A stretch of DNA of 64,000 nucleotides, from NCBI RefSeq assembly GCF_007655135.1, contig NC_045130.1, positions 7,874,001-7,938,000 of the forward strand. Reading direction: 5' to 3'. Source of the DNA: Punica granatum. Taxonomy: Eukaryota > Streptophyta > Magnoliopsida > Myrtales > Lythraceae. This document shows positions 12,308-30,436 of this stretch, in pieces; position 1 is the first letter of the stretch; every line of letters begins with the position of its first letter. The translations under genes were made by a program, and so were the position numbers. The notes beneath the pieces were generated by a model. The model was not told the DNA's origin and did not search any database. It saw only the letters and a list, made by a program, of their open reading frames with translations.

Positions 12308-15300
12308 ATGAGGCTGCTGAAGGTGGCAACATGCAATCTGAACCAATGGGCTATGGATTTTGACTGTAATATGAAGAATATAAAGGAGTCCATTTCGAAG
12401 GCTAAGGAAGCTGGGGCTGTGATTCGGCTTGGGCCGGAGCTCGAGGTCACTGGCTATGGCTGCGAGGACCACTTCCTGGAACTTGACACTCTCACTCACG
12501 CGTGAGTCTGTCTTGCCTTCTCTGCTTCTGATTTCTTGTTTTCTGCATAAATGGGGAGCAGACTACTTGGTGCAGTGGGGGTAGGAGATACTCTTTCTAC
12601 AGAAATATGAACTGTAAAACAAGAAAAGCAATTAAACTTTTTGGGTCGGAAGTTGAAATTTTTTAGTTGAAAAGGGCTGGAGACTTTGTCCATTGTGGAT
12701 GTACACAAAAAATACCTCCTTTTGATATCGAATAGAGGGCATTAGTGGTAATTGGCTACATTGCTATAAGGTGGTACAGGGGGAGTGACTTTGTTGGTAC
12801 AGGAGAAGCAGTTTAACGTAAGAGATGATTTCCTGATACAAGAAGAACTATGGTAACATATTACTTAATTAGGCTTATGGTTAAGTAAATCGACTCGGAG
12901 TAAAATGGTGTAGCAGGAGGGTCCTGAATGCTGTGGACAACAAGAGCTTTTGATCACTTCTGATTTCTTGGATTTGATGGAAACTCCTTGAATACTTTTT
13001 TCTTGAAAATTGTCTTCTTGATATTTTACATATGCATATAGTGGAGTATGAAATTCTTCTGAATTCATGTAATGACCATTGTCTCCCAAAAGCTGGCTCA
13101 TTTTGCTATCAAAGATTTTTATGTGGCTTAGTACATTAACTGTCTTCTATTCTATGGTCTTGCAGATGGGAATGTCTCAAAGATATTCTGCTTGGTGACT
13201 GGACGGATGGAATACTATGCAGCATCGGCATGCCTGTTATAAAAGGGTCGGAACGTTATAATTGTCAAGTGCTCTGCATGAATAGGAAAATTCTCATGAT
13301 TCGCCCAAAGATGTGGCTTGCAAACGATGGAAATTATCGAGAACTCAGATGGTTCACGCCATGGAAGGGGAAGTACCAGCTCGAGGAATTTCAGCTCCCT
13401 TCTGAAATTTCCGAGGCTTTGTCACAAAAATCAGCACCTTTTGGATATGGGTACATCCAGTTTTTGGACACGTAAGTAACAGCTCTTTATCCCTCTGCAT
13501 GTTGTGGGGCGGTTGATTTATCTACCTTCCTCCTTGACTATCATGTTCCTAGGCTAACTAGTTTGTCTCAAATGTTAGGAAGTTATTCATTTATAACCTT
13601 TGGTTTAGTATGTTTACTGTATGTCTATCTATAAGTTGATCTTTTTTTGGTTGTTAAGGTAGTATCACTCAGTGTATTAGCGAAAGCTTTCTTTTTGCCT
13701 ACATTATTTGACATGGATGACGTGATTTCTTGCTAGCTTTGACTATATTGACTATTTAGAGCAGTGGCGTACATTGAAACTCATCAGCGGTGCCCTGCTC
13801 TGTCACTTTTTATCGGCATCAATTTTGAAGCATCTTTTCACTCATTTCCAGAGCTGTTGCTGCTGAAGTTTGTGAAGAACTTTTTACACCTATGCCTCCT
13901 CATGCTGAACTTGCTTTAAATGGGGTTGAAGTGTTTATGAATGCAAGTGGAAGTCACCATCAGCTAAGGAAGCTCAATCTTCGTCTTCACTCTTTTATTG
14001 GTGCAACTCACATTCGGGGAGGAGTTTACATGTACAGTAATCACCAAGGATGTGATGGAGCACGGCTTTATTATGGTAAATAATCTGCATTGAGTTTCTG
14101 AAGTTGTTGGTATTATAGGGGTTTGTTTGGTTATTTAAAACTGCTTAGAATAAGGATGATTCTATCACTCAGTCCACCATGGTGGAGTTCAATTTCCATT
14201 CCCTTATATTTAGGGAATTTCAATTGTGATTAGGGATATACTCTTTTAGACTTAGGTTCCATTTCAGGTTCCACAAACCAAACCAAACCTGCAATGGGAA
14301 GACGTTTCTAGTGTATTCATTTCACGTCACATAGTTATTAAATCAGCTTTCTTGAATTTTTTGCTCGTATTAATCACAGAATTTCTCCAATATAATCTGC
14401 ATTGAATTTATGCATTTCAGATGGCTGTGCTTGTGTTGTAATAAATAGTGACGTGGTCGCTCAAGGCTCACAATTTTCATTGAAGGATGTTGAAGTTGTC
14501 ATGGCTCAAGTTGATTTAGATGCGGTAATTTATACTTTCTTCATTTTTTTAAGCATATTGGCGAGCAACATACTGAGAGCATATGTCTTCAGTAAAGGTC
14601 AAATTTCATTTCCTCTTATTTTTGGGAAGTTCGAAGCATTTATGCCTTTCTCAAGCAATGTTTTGGATAACGATTAACCTGTTTCTTTATGATTATTCAG
14701 AAGTCTATAACAATAACCCACATCCTTTCTCCCTTGAGTTATCTGTCTTTTATGCATGAATTCTCAATGGCCAAATGGGTGAACTAACAATTGCAACTGC
14801 TTTTGTTAATCTTTCCAAAGAAATATTTTGAGTTCCTTGTCTGGTTGATGGCAGGTTGCAAGTTTAAGAGGTTCTGTAAGTAGTTTTCAGGAGCAAGCCA
14901 GCAGCAAAACTAAAGTACCATCAATAGCAGCACCGTACAGTCTGTGTCAACCCTTCAACCTTCAAATATCCCTTTCAAGTCCACTTAAGGCAAGGTTCTT
15001 CTGAAAGCCATTTTGATTTCTTAAGCGGTGATAGTTTTCAGGAAGGTTTGGTTCAGAGCTTTGTCTATGCGAACCCAAAATGTTGGCATATAATAGCATG
15101 CATGAATGTAATGAAGATTTTCAATGAGCAAGGTAATGAGGTTTTATTATATGCATAAGGTAGATGGTCTAAAGATAGTAAGGAGTTGGGAGGGAGAGGA
15201 TGAGGATGAGGAGAGATCTTAAGGTTCCAATTAAGTTAAAACAACTTAGTGATTTGGCATATTGACAACTAATAAATGAAATAGGTCATTTATAGCCTAA

Positions 15301-18300
15301 TCAAGTGCCGTAAACTTTCACGAAATAAGTCTCCATCCACTCCCTTTCTCCCATTCATTCTTTTCCTCAACTATTTTGCCACTAATGTTTGAGCACTTAA
15401 AGTAGCTTTTATCTGTGGGGCACTGGTAAGATCTGAATTAAAGGGGGCAAACTAGCTGTAACTTAAACCACTTGTATTATTTATTTGGATCTCTGGACGA
15501 TTCTGAACTCAAGAAGCACTTGTAGATCCAATATCACTCTCCTGAGGAGGAAATAGCCTTTGGACCAGGTTGCTGGCTCTGGGACTATTTAAGGAGAAGC
15601 GGAGCTTCTGGGTTTCTGCTCCCACTTTCTGGTGGAGCAGATAGCTCCTCTGTGGCTGCTATAGTTGGGTGCATGTGTCAACTTGTCGTAAAAGGTCAGG
15701 TCAATGAAAGCCAGTTATACTTTGCAGTATTTCCTTGCTTTGCCTTTAATGTTACCTTTTCTGATAATAGCTTATGTTACCACTGATGGGACCAGAAATT
15801 GTGAATGGAGATGAACAAGTCAAGGCTGATGCGATACGAATTGGGCAGTACACTGACGGACAATATCCCACTGACAGCAAAGAATTTGCCAAACGGATAT
15901 TTTACACTGTTTACATGGGTTCTGAAAACAGGTAAAGTTTCACTATAATGAATTAGTTTAGGAAGTCTTCTATTGTGCTCTTTTGTTCTCGTGCAAGTAA
16001 ATGCCGAAATTCTCAGATGTAGCGCGAATAAATCTCTACTTACAAGGAAGAAAACTAAACAGTTCCAGTAGTTGTGATAACTGGTCCCAGAGAGGTAAAT
16101 GGTGGAACTTAAATTCTTAAGACTTGTTTTCAGGACTCCTTATCTAATTTTTGCTATCGAACTCCATGTGCCTGGTTTCTCTCCATTGGATGCTTTATAG
16201 CAATCTTTTATCTTTTGATGGGAGCACCCAGTCACCACACAGTCTATCATTCCCTTGCCTTACTGTTTTAAACTTAAAGTTCATTATTGAATTCCATGGA
16301 AATATTTTAAACAAAAAAAGAAGAAATTAGTTAAGTCCGCTGACAGGGTACTTTTCCTCTCAGTTCTGAAGCAACGAGATCTCGAGCAAAGTTGCTCGCC
16401 GATGAGATCGGGGCGTGGCATCTTGATGTTAGCATTGATGGTGTTGTTTCTGCCCTCCTCACTTTATTCGAAAAGCTCACTGGAAAGAGACCACGCTACC
16501 AGGTAAGAAGAGCAGAATGAGACATGGTGATATTCCAAATTTAACTTGATCGTAGCTTTATATGAACTCGGCTCGGCTCATCCCAGTTATAGAAATAGAA
16601 AGAAAAGAAAATTCTTACTTTCAAAAGGCTTAATTCTTTCCCATCTCGCAATTAGTTTTGTTTTCTATCAAAAAAAACAATTAAATCATCTATCCACTGC
16701 CAAATTGCCTTTAGCACCTCTTTTAGGGCAAGAGGTAATTTTTTATATGGTCATCCTTAGTCCTACTTTATTTGTGTTTTTCATTGAGTAATGCTGACAG
16801 ACGCATGATTTCATTCATCAAAACCAAAATGGAAATGCATTCCCCCTTTCAAATTTCTACTATCCTTTTTTTTTTCTCTCTCCCTTTTTTATGTGGGAGT
16901 AAAAGTTATTGTCTCAATAACTTTTTATGAACTAAGGTTAACTTTTAATGAAATCTTGTAGTTAATCTTAATTTGGACTAATATATGCTTGCTTCAGAAT
17001 TAATTGGTGAATTTGTTCTGTTTGTCAGGTAGATGGGGGATCTAACATTGAGAACCTAGGACTGCAGAACATTCAAGCTCGGATCAGAATGGTGCTGGCA
17101 TTTATGTTGGCTTCGCTCTTGCCTTGGGTTCACAGCAAACCAGGATTCTATCTCGTTTTGGGCAGCTCCAATGTGGATGAAGGATTGCGTGGTTATTTGA
17201 CAAAGGTTTAGAAAAACACGCACGCGCACTTTGTTTTCAGACATGTTCCCGGGGTAAATTCTGCTATTAATCTAGTCAGATGGAGAGGGCTGACTTTGTC
17301 ATCTCATTTCTGCAGTACGATTGCAGTTCAGCTGATATTAACCCGATTGGGAGTATAAGCAAGCAGGATCTGCGAGCTTTCCTTCGATGGGCTGCTGTCC
17401 ATCTTGGGTACCCATCTCTTGCAGAAGTCGAAGCTGCTCCACCAACTGCCGAACTAGAGCCGATACGCTCTAACTACAGTCAGGTATTTAATTTACTTAG
17501 CTCATCACTGAATTATTATGTTGCTCTGACTTTCTTCCTCCTGATACCTCTCTTATTAGTTGGGGATTCCTGATTTTTGAAGAATTGAGATAACATGTCT
17601 AATTTTGGGGGATAATTGACTTCCCCGATTTAAGATTAATTTTGTTTCCTTTTATTTTACTTTTATGACACAGCTCGATGAAGTGGACATGGGAATGACG
17701 TATGAGGAACTCTCAGTCTATGGAAGACTTAGGAAAATCTTCCGTTGTGGTCCAGTATCAATGTTCAAGGTTCGTTATACTTCTTTGATTATAGTGAATG
17801 GAAGAAATGAAACTTTTGGTAGCACTTAGTACCACTACATAATATTGATGTGTGTAAGAATTTAACTGAAACTCGAGCAGCTAATCTACTAAGATAATTT
17901 TGTCTAAATTGCACGGATACTCTATGCTCTAAGTATGGATTATGAATCTCTGGTTTGATTGTGATTGCAATAGTTATACTTAGTTCGAAGTCCCGGAAGA
18001 AATTAAATCGCAGAATATGACCACTAATATTGCTTAGAATTCATGGGCATCTCCTTTATCTGCACTTTCAGTATGACAGGTTTCTTCAGGGATGACAGTT
18101 AATCCCCATTTGCTTGAATGCAATGCGTCTAAATAATCAGAGTTGTTAATATGATCTCTTTTCCATCCCCAACGGAAAATATTCATACTTACTATGCTAG
18201 CCCACATGGTTGCAGAACCTCTGTTACAGATGGGGCGCAAGACTAACTCCATCGGAGGTGGCCGAGAAAGTGAAGCACTTCTTCAAGTACTATTCCATCA

Positions 18301-18663
18301 ATCGCCATAAGATGACAGTCTTAACACCTTCCTATCACGCCGAGGTATTTCAACCCTAACGAAACCTCTGGTGCATAGAGACTTGCAGTAATATTTTTCT
18401 CGCTTGCTAACATCAACTCTCACGTGAATTCCATGCAGAGTTACTCGCCCGAGGACAATAGGTTCGACCTCCGGCAGTTCCTCTACAACGCGAGATGGCC
18501 ATACCAGTTCCGCAAGATCGACGAGCTTGTAAAGAATTTGGACGGTGATAAGATTGCCTTTGAAGAATCGGATGATGTGGGGAAAGTTGCTGCAACATCC
18601 GATGTAGGGGGAGGGATGGGAGTTGTGGCCGCAGGATCAGGGGACCCGAAAGCTGGTATTTAA
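12308..18663 (+). CDS. NADS: Glutamine-dependent NAD+ synthetase, 733 aa
   Basis: Thirteen coding exons join in frame: 12308-12501, 13166-13471, 13852-14075, 14421-14524, 14855-14989, 15526-15694, 15796-15931, 16364-16502, 17029-17205, 17316-17483, 17674-17769, 18216-18344, 18439-18663. The enzyme makes NAD+ from deamido-NAD+, ATP and glutamine, the last step of NAD synthesis. The N-terminal nitrilase-type glutaminase domain shows the expected triad: Glu44 in LGPELE, Lys113 in IRPKM and Cys174 in VCEELF. The C-terminal synthetase domain shows the pyrophosphatase loop LSGGADSS (355-362) and conserved stretches such as [11 protein letters not shown] and [16 protein letters not shown]. Length fits the eukaryotic two-domain form. 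All introns look GT-AG except the one after exon 5, which is GC-AG. No truncation or frameshift is seen. Confidence 0.95.
14990..15525 (+). other. GC-AG intron in NAD synthetase
   Basis: The donor reads AAG|GCAAGG rather than GT. The in-frame join of Leu-Lys to Ile-Gln-Tyr-His-Ser-Pro-Glu requires this site. The GT available five bases downstream would shift the frame and bring stops. The donor matches the strong AG|GCAAG consensus of natural GC-AG introns. Confidence 0.8.
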
Positions 18664-19866
18664 CTTGAGGGTACATCAGTGCGATTTTTCGCGTTCTGGA
18701 AAATAAACTGTGCAGTCTTTATCTGTTTCCGGTGACCCCCCCCCCCAACAACGGGTCTGATAGCGTCTCTGTGCAATTGATTGATTTGATATGAATAAGC
18801 TCACGGTCAAAGTCTTACATAGAACTAAAAAATCCACTTAGTGTATCTATTTCTGGAAATTAATGAAGTTAAGACCGACATCGCAATGATTATTGTTGAT
18901 CCAAATTGCATCGTTGTTTTGGAAGTTAAGACCAACATGGCCAGTGTTAAGGATCATTGTCATCGTATGGAAGTGGTAAGGAGTTTATTCAGTTATCCCA
19001 GAAGACTCATTTACGGCCTGTTTGGTTTCAAAGTTTGATTTTAGAATCATGATTTTGATTTTAACTCTACCCACTACACAATAAAAATATACGTTTTTCA
19101 AGTTAAATTTATAATATCATCTCATTTGTCCTTTTCCACAATTAAAATTAAAATCAAAGTTATTTTAATTCTGAAATCAAACGCACTCTTACCATTGTAG
19201 ATTGGAAATGGAAAATTGAAAATCAAGGGAAGATTTTCCAAGGAAAAACAAGAAAACTCCATATTAGGAGGTACACACTAGCAAACTGAAACTGAGAAAT
19301 TTCAATATTTTATTAAATATCCGTGATTGGTCAATTTTAGTAGAAAATATTGAATATTGAAAATACAATTAAAAATAATAATTTATGTAAAAACGCAAAA
19401 ATACTTCAAATTTGATAAAAGTTCCATTGATAATCCATATGATTTGTAGACTTAACGGGTAATCCCTTCCACAATATTACTAAGAGGGTGGGTTATAAAT
19501 CACTTTTTACTTCCGGACACGTTCTTTGAGGAATACTTAACTTTTATTTTTAAGAACTTAACTAGAACAGAAATGTCAGAGAAAACTGATACTAGAGGTT
19601 TTCTTACCCAAATAGAAGGAAAAAAAAAAAAAAGAAGGGAAGTACGCTAACCCAAGTGAGCAAAAGAACGTTGTGTTTCAAAGTATGTTCTCCTCCCAAC
19701 AAAAAGAAAGGCCATCAGAAAAATTACATCGGAACAATATCATCCTCGCCTAACAGTAAAGTAGCCTAATAGGAGTAGTCCCCCCTAGTTTCCTCTCTCC
19801 GTGCCCTGCTTCAATTCACAGGCCGAGAGAGATTTCATTCAAAAAACACGTCACTCAGTCCGCTGC
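18664..19866. other. Convergent 3' region between NAD synthetase and BiP
   Basis: About 1.2 kb of AT-rich sequence containing the two 3' untranslated regions and a MITE-like insertion (19011-19191). No other gene is visible. Confidence 0.6.
19011..19191. mobile_element. Tourist-like MITE candidate
   Basis: A 175-bp AT-rich body begins with CGGCCTGTTTGGTTTCA and ends with TGAAATCAAACGCACTC, an imperfect inverted pair. It is flanked by TTA at 19011-19013 and TTA at 19189-19191, the target duplication typical of PIF/Harbinger (Tourist) elements. The inner part has further inverted AAATCAAA/TTTGATTT similarity. The element is non-coding and non-autonomous. Confidence 0.5.
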
Positions 19867-23397
<3,531 letters not shown>

Positions 23398-23567
23398 GGC
23401 GCTTCAACTCCGTCGCCTTCCTCTCCGCGTCGCCCCCTCCTCACAGGCTATATCCAGAAGCTTCGACGGCGAACTACGAGAATCGCGGGTGAGCTTCGAG
23501 GTGCTGATGTCTCAGAGATCGAGTTATGGTTTTTTAAGTTGAGAGCTCTTCGCTTGAGGGAGTTGGC

Positions 23568-23574
23568 TTTTATA
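23568..23574 (-). promoter_or_regulatory. TATA box of BiP
   Basis: On the minus strand the sequence reads TATAAAA, about 171 bp upstream of the BiP start codon. A GA-repeat (about 23578-23592) lies just upstream of it. This gives a leader of about 140 nt. Confidence 0.7.
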
Positions 23575-23655
23575 CGGAGAGAGAGAGAGAGATCTCTTCC
23601 GATTGTCCGGTTCCATCGAATGGGAAAATGGGGTGTGATGAAACATGTCATCTGA

Positions 23656-23671
23656 GATGACGTGGACCAAT
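23656..23671 (-). promoter_or_regulatory. Unfolded-protein-response element (P-UPRE/ERSE-II type)
   Basis: Read toward BiP the site is ATTGGTCCACGTCATC, which contains ATTGG-N1-CCACG (ERSE-II) followed by the ACGTCATC half recognised by bZIP factors. It is the plant UPR element known from BiP promoters, bound by bZIP60/bZIP28 with NF-Y. It lies about 260 bp upstream of the start codon. The match is seen directly; the regulatory role is established knowledge for such sites. Confidence 0.85.
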
Positions 23672-23688
23672 GAGATTTCAGGAACGGA

Positions 23689-23702
23689 CGTGGGGAGCCA
23701 AT
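23689..23702 (-). promoter_or_regulatory. Second, imperfect ERSE-like element
   Basis: Read toward BiP the site is ATTGGCTCCCCACG, the same two half sites with a 4-bp rather than 1-bp spacer. It lies 18 bp beyond the first element. It may be a weaker or degenerate copy. Confidence 0.45.
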
Positions 23703-23703
23703 G

Positions 23704-25937
23704 GGATTGCGTCTTGTGTTGGGAGGATCGTGGCCGTTGATTAGCATCATATGACTTGTTGAGATCCCATTGGTTTGCATCTCGTCACACAATATTCTTA
23801 GAGGGTGCCGTCGGTTGACTTTGGGCCGTGGCTGGTCGGCAGTACGGATACGTCACCGGTTGGTTCTGTTCGGCTCAATGGGCTTTGTTATAGACCCAAT
23901 GGGCCTCGTGGGAGGCCCGCCATTGAGTTCTGAACGGCCTAAAGCCCAACCTTCGGAAGGATCTGGAAGATTCTTGGGCCCTTAATCCCTGACGTCTAGT
24001 GGCAAAGGAACCAACATATTATACATCAACCCTTTTTTTTTCTTTTTTTCTTCAGAGGATTTGCATCTTGTGAAAAAATGTCCATGGGTTGTTCTAAGAA
24101 GTACACGATAACATTCCTAAAGTACTAAATACAAGTGATATTTGCTATTTCCGTTTATCTTTTATACGGCGAGGTTCTTTGTTTATATAAAACTAGAACT
24201 TACACCAGTGCCACGGGTGGTTTATAAATTAATGTTAAAATTTTTCGATAAAAAAAAAACAAAAAGTCATACTACAATGAAAATAAAAACAAAACTAAAA
24301 TGGAATAGAAGGTAAGGGCGAAAGAAACGGAAGAGAATGGAGAGTAATGGGGGGAGGGGAACACATGGCTTAAGGAGCTATGGGTGATGACGGAAGTAAC
24401 TACTTTTACGCACTATATGAGGGTGACTTGATAAAATTATAGTTAAGATAACTATTAGAGAAGTCCTCCTTTCGTATTGTAGCATAGTATAGAAATATAA
24501 ATAATGTATATGTAGTACTCTCAATTATGATTGTTAGTATTGTGTTCTATTAGAAAATACAACATATTACTTGGTTAAATAAATTTTTGAACTTTACGTG
24601 CAATTGTTTGTATTGAATAACATACTTCTACAACACTTCACATAATAGCAACTATAGTATCCTATGAACTTAATTTTTTTGGTATATTCCAGAGACAACC
24701 TATAATTTCGTGAATGAATAAAAATAACTGTAATTTCACTTTTATTTTTATTGATATGGCAAATAACAGAATGTCACATTCACATGATTACGCATTTTTA
24801 AATATTATTTTTAATTTTGAAAATTAAGAATTTAAAAAGTGATTGCACTCTAAACCTTCCATAAAAGGTTCTATTGACCTGTGAAATTTATAGTGTTAAA
24901 TTTTATATAATTATATCACTTTATTAGTTATATATTTTTCGATTACAAAGTAAGCTCATAGGACTAATACAATAACATACAAAATTTAATTATAATTGTT
25001 AATAAAGAGATAAGAATTCTACAACGAGAATTGACTATGCAGTCTAGTTTAGAGGAGAGGGTTACATCCTCTTTCTCTTTTAGTGGTTCATTTAGTATAA
25101 AGAGAATGAAATAGAATACCAAACTTTCTATTTTGACATGAATTGTTCCGGTTGTTATTTACGCAATTACAACGCTTTGTCAATCGGACATTTAATACGA
25201 ATACAAATACATATTGTACTACCCATATCTCCTTCAATACAATATTTCCATAAGTTTATGGAGAAATTATGTTCACGGGTACGGGAAGAATAAACTTCAC
25301 GTAGACGCAATGGAAAAATACCCGTCGAATACAAAAAGTACAATTCGCGAGAAATCCATCATTAGAGAGCTATCAATCTTTTAGTGCAAGCATCGTAGTC
25401 GAACATATCGCGATCGCCATGATTATCAAAGTCAAAAACTTGCAAGCAACGCAGAATAAGCCATCAACCCTCAACCGGCCGATTTAGATACCATTGGAAG
25501 GAACAATTATTGGGAGGTACGTGACAAACTTTGAGTTTGGGACACTGTCTAATTTAAAAGAGCCATTCTAACCCGAACACTCTACTCAAATCCTCCCCTC
25601 GAAGCAAAATACGGTTCCGTGGACTGGACGCTGATTCCCATACTTCCCTTACCGACTTCAAATCTACACCACCGTCTCCATCAAGACCATCGCCATCAAC
25701 GCCCGAAAGCCTCCTCGTTCAATCTCAGCCGTCTGTTGCCATTTCTCGAAGATGTGAACCCCATTTCTCCTGCTCTCTCTGCCCTCTGCTCTGTAACCTC
25801 GCTTCTCTCTCTACACGCACTCTCTCTGTCTCTCTCTTTTTATTTTTATTTTTATTTTATTTTTGTGTTTTGGGGTTTTCGTCTTCTTGGAAGCGCCAAA
25901 ACCTGTTGGAAACCCTAACCTGATCAGAGCACCTCCA
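23704..25937. other. Region between BiP promoter and BAM9
   Basis: AT-rich sequence without genes. It includes a Helitron-like segment (about 24193-24492) and, near 25600-25937, the pyrimidine-rich presumed promoter and leader of BAM9. Confidence 0.55.
24193..24492 (-). mobile_element. Helitron-like non-autonomous element (candidate)
   Basis: On the minus strand the segment starts TCTATACTATGC and ends with a hairpin-like ACCCGTGGCACTGGTG, a short spacer and CTAG followed by T, the usual 3' end of plant Helitrons. The 5' flanking base is T rather than the expected A, so the left boundary is uncertain. Confidence 0.4.
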
Positions 25938-29023
<3,086 letters not shown>

Positions 29024-30436
29024 AGGAACTCCCAGCCTCGTAAGTCTTAGTACCTATTTCTACTACCCCGCCATCTCATCTTGTATATTTCATCATACAT
29101 AAGTATGACTGATTATTTATTGTGAAATATGTAGTAATACCCCAATTTTTCGTAGTTTACTTATTGATGCTATGTATGGCTCATCAAGGGGGAGATTCAT
29201 CCAATGTACCAGTATACAATATTGCCTTCCCATAATTTTTAGAAATGGTTGGCTTTCGACATTAACAAGTTCGATAGTGTCACTGTCTGTATTAGTTGCA
29301 GCTTTCGGTCTGTTCTGCAGTTCTGTAAAGCTAGCCCCGGTTAGGGGGCTAATTGGGCCGATTCTCATTCTCTCGTCTCAATCAATCTTTTAACGAAATA
29401 TTCCATTTACTTTGGTCGAAGGGCCTACTACTAATTGCTCTGTTAACACCAGTAGCGATGTGGCATTTCCCGACATTGTGTATTACATGAATAACGGCCG
29501 AAGCCTATGACATATCAAAAAACACATGGTATGGAAATCTGAAAACAGAAAAATGTGCTAAGCCAACAGGAATATGAATCCGAGATATGCAAGCCCCGGC
29601 AGTAGAAATACGGCTCATTTATTATAGTCGATCAGCGCAGGAATGACCATCATGATAGACGATTACACACACCAGCAACTTCCAGTCCCCTGATAAAATG
29701 ATATCCTCGATCTATCAAACCAGTAGTCGAGCGATTGGAGCGCAACGATCTTTGACCTGTTACTAGACCCCGAAATAACCTCAGGATCTACCTCGAGAAT
29801 AAGTCTGTCATTTTTCCCAGAAACCAAATTGTATGCCGCAACAACATATAGAATCTCACCAGGCAACTTGTCAAATTGGCATTCAGCAAAAAGGAAATAA
29901 TTGAAAAATACATTGGCCTGCTTGGCTTTTCACATCCTCTGATCGGAATCTCTTGCTTTCCTTACCACAAAAGGCTAAAGGAAGCTCTCTCTTATGCCAG
30001 AGGGATCGGCCAAAATTATAAAAAAAAATAAAAGGTCAAGGGAAGGTTTATATATATATATATATATATATAGAGAACAAATTTTCAAAATAAATAAAAA
30101 TATACAGAAAGAAGCTTACGACGTGGAAGATTGAAAATCCGCAGGCTGCCTGATAGAAACTGAAAGCTCACTCAATAATTTACAATGGTGAGCTCCACTG
30201 TTATGTCAGTCATCCCATAAACAAATCTCTTGCATCGAATGCTAACGCTTCTTTCATTCATTCAATCACAAATATGCGAAGACGCAACAAATTCTGGAAA
30301 AACTTTTATATTACAACTTGGACGAATTCTATAAGGGAAGCCAAAAAAAAATAAAAATTCTATGCCAACTCTGACGTACCAAGAATCTTGCAGGACTTGC
30401 CAGGACGATTACTTTTTCCCTGACAGAGCAAAATGC
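29024..30436. other. Convergent region between BAM9 and NLP
   Basis: This stretch holds the presumed 3' untranslated regions of both genes, a short TA microsatellite (about 30049-30072) and an isolated minus-strand ORF (29663-29927) described separately. Confidence 0.5.
29663..29927 (-). pseudogene. Orphan ORF, weakly cystatin-like
   Basis: A minus-strand reading frame open for about 88 codons with no ATG. Its composition looks protein-like: LPGEILYVVAAYNLVSGKND, then RLILEV, and further on an ALQSLDYWFDRSRISFY stretch. The LVSGKN-x-RLILEV part recalls the QxVxG loop and following strand of plant cystatins, and the W-containing end recalls their second loop. Identity is too weak to be sure. 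It could be a broken gene, a 3' exon, or chance. It lies between two convergent genes and has no visible partner exons. Confidence 0.25.

Noticed and set aside
14114..14293. MITE in a NAD synthetase intron
   Set aside because: GTTTG-TTTGGTT at the left and a related inverted sequence at the right are only partly complementary, and no target duplication is seen.
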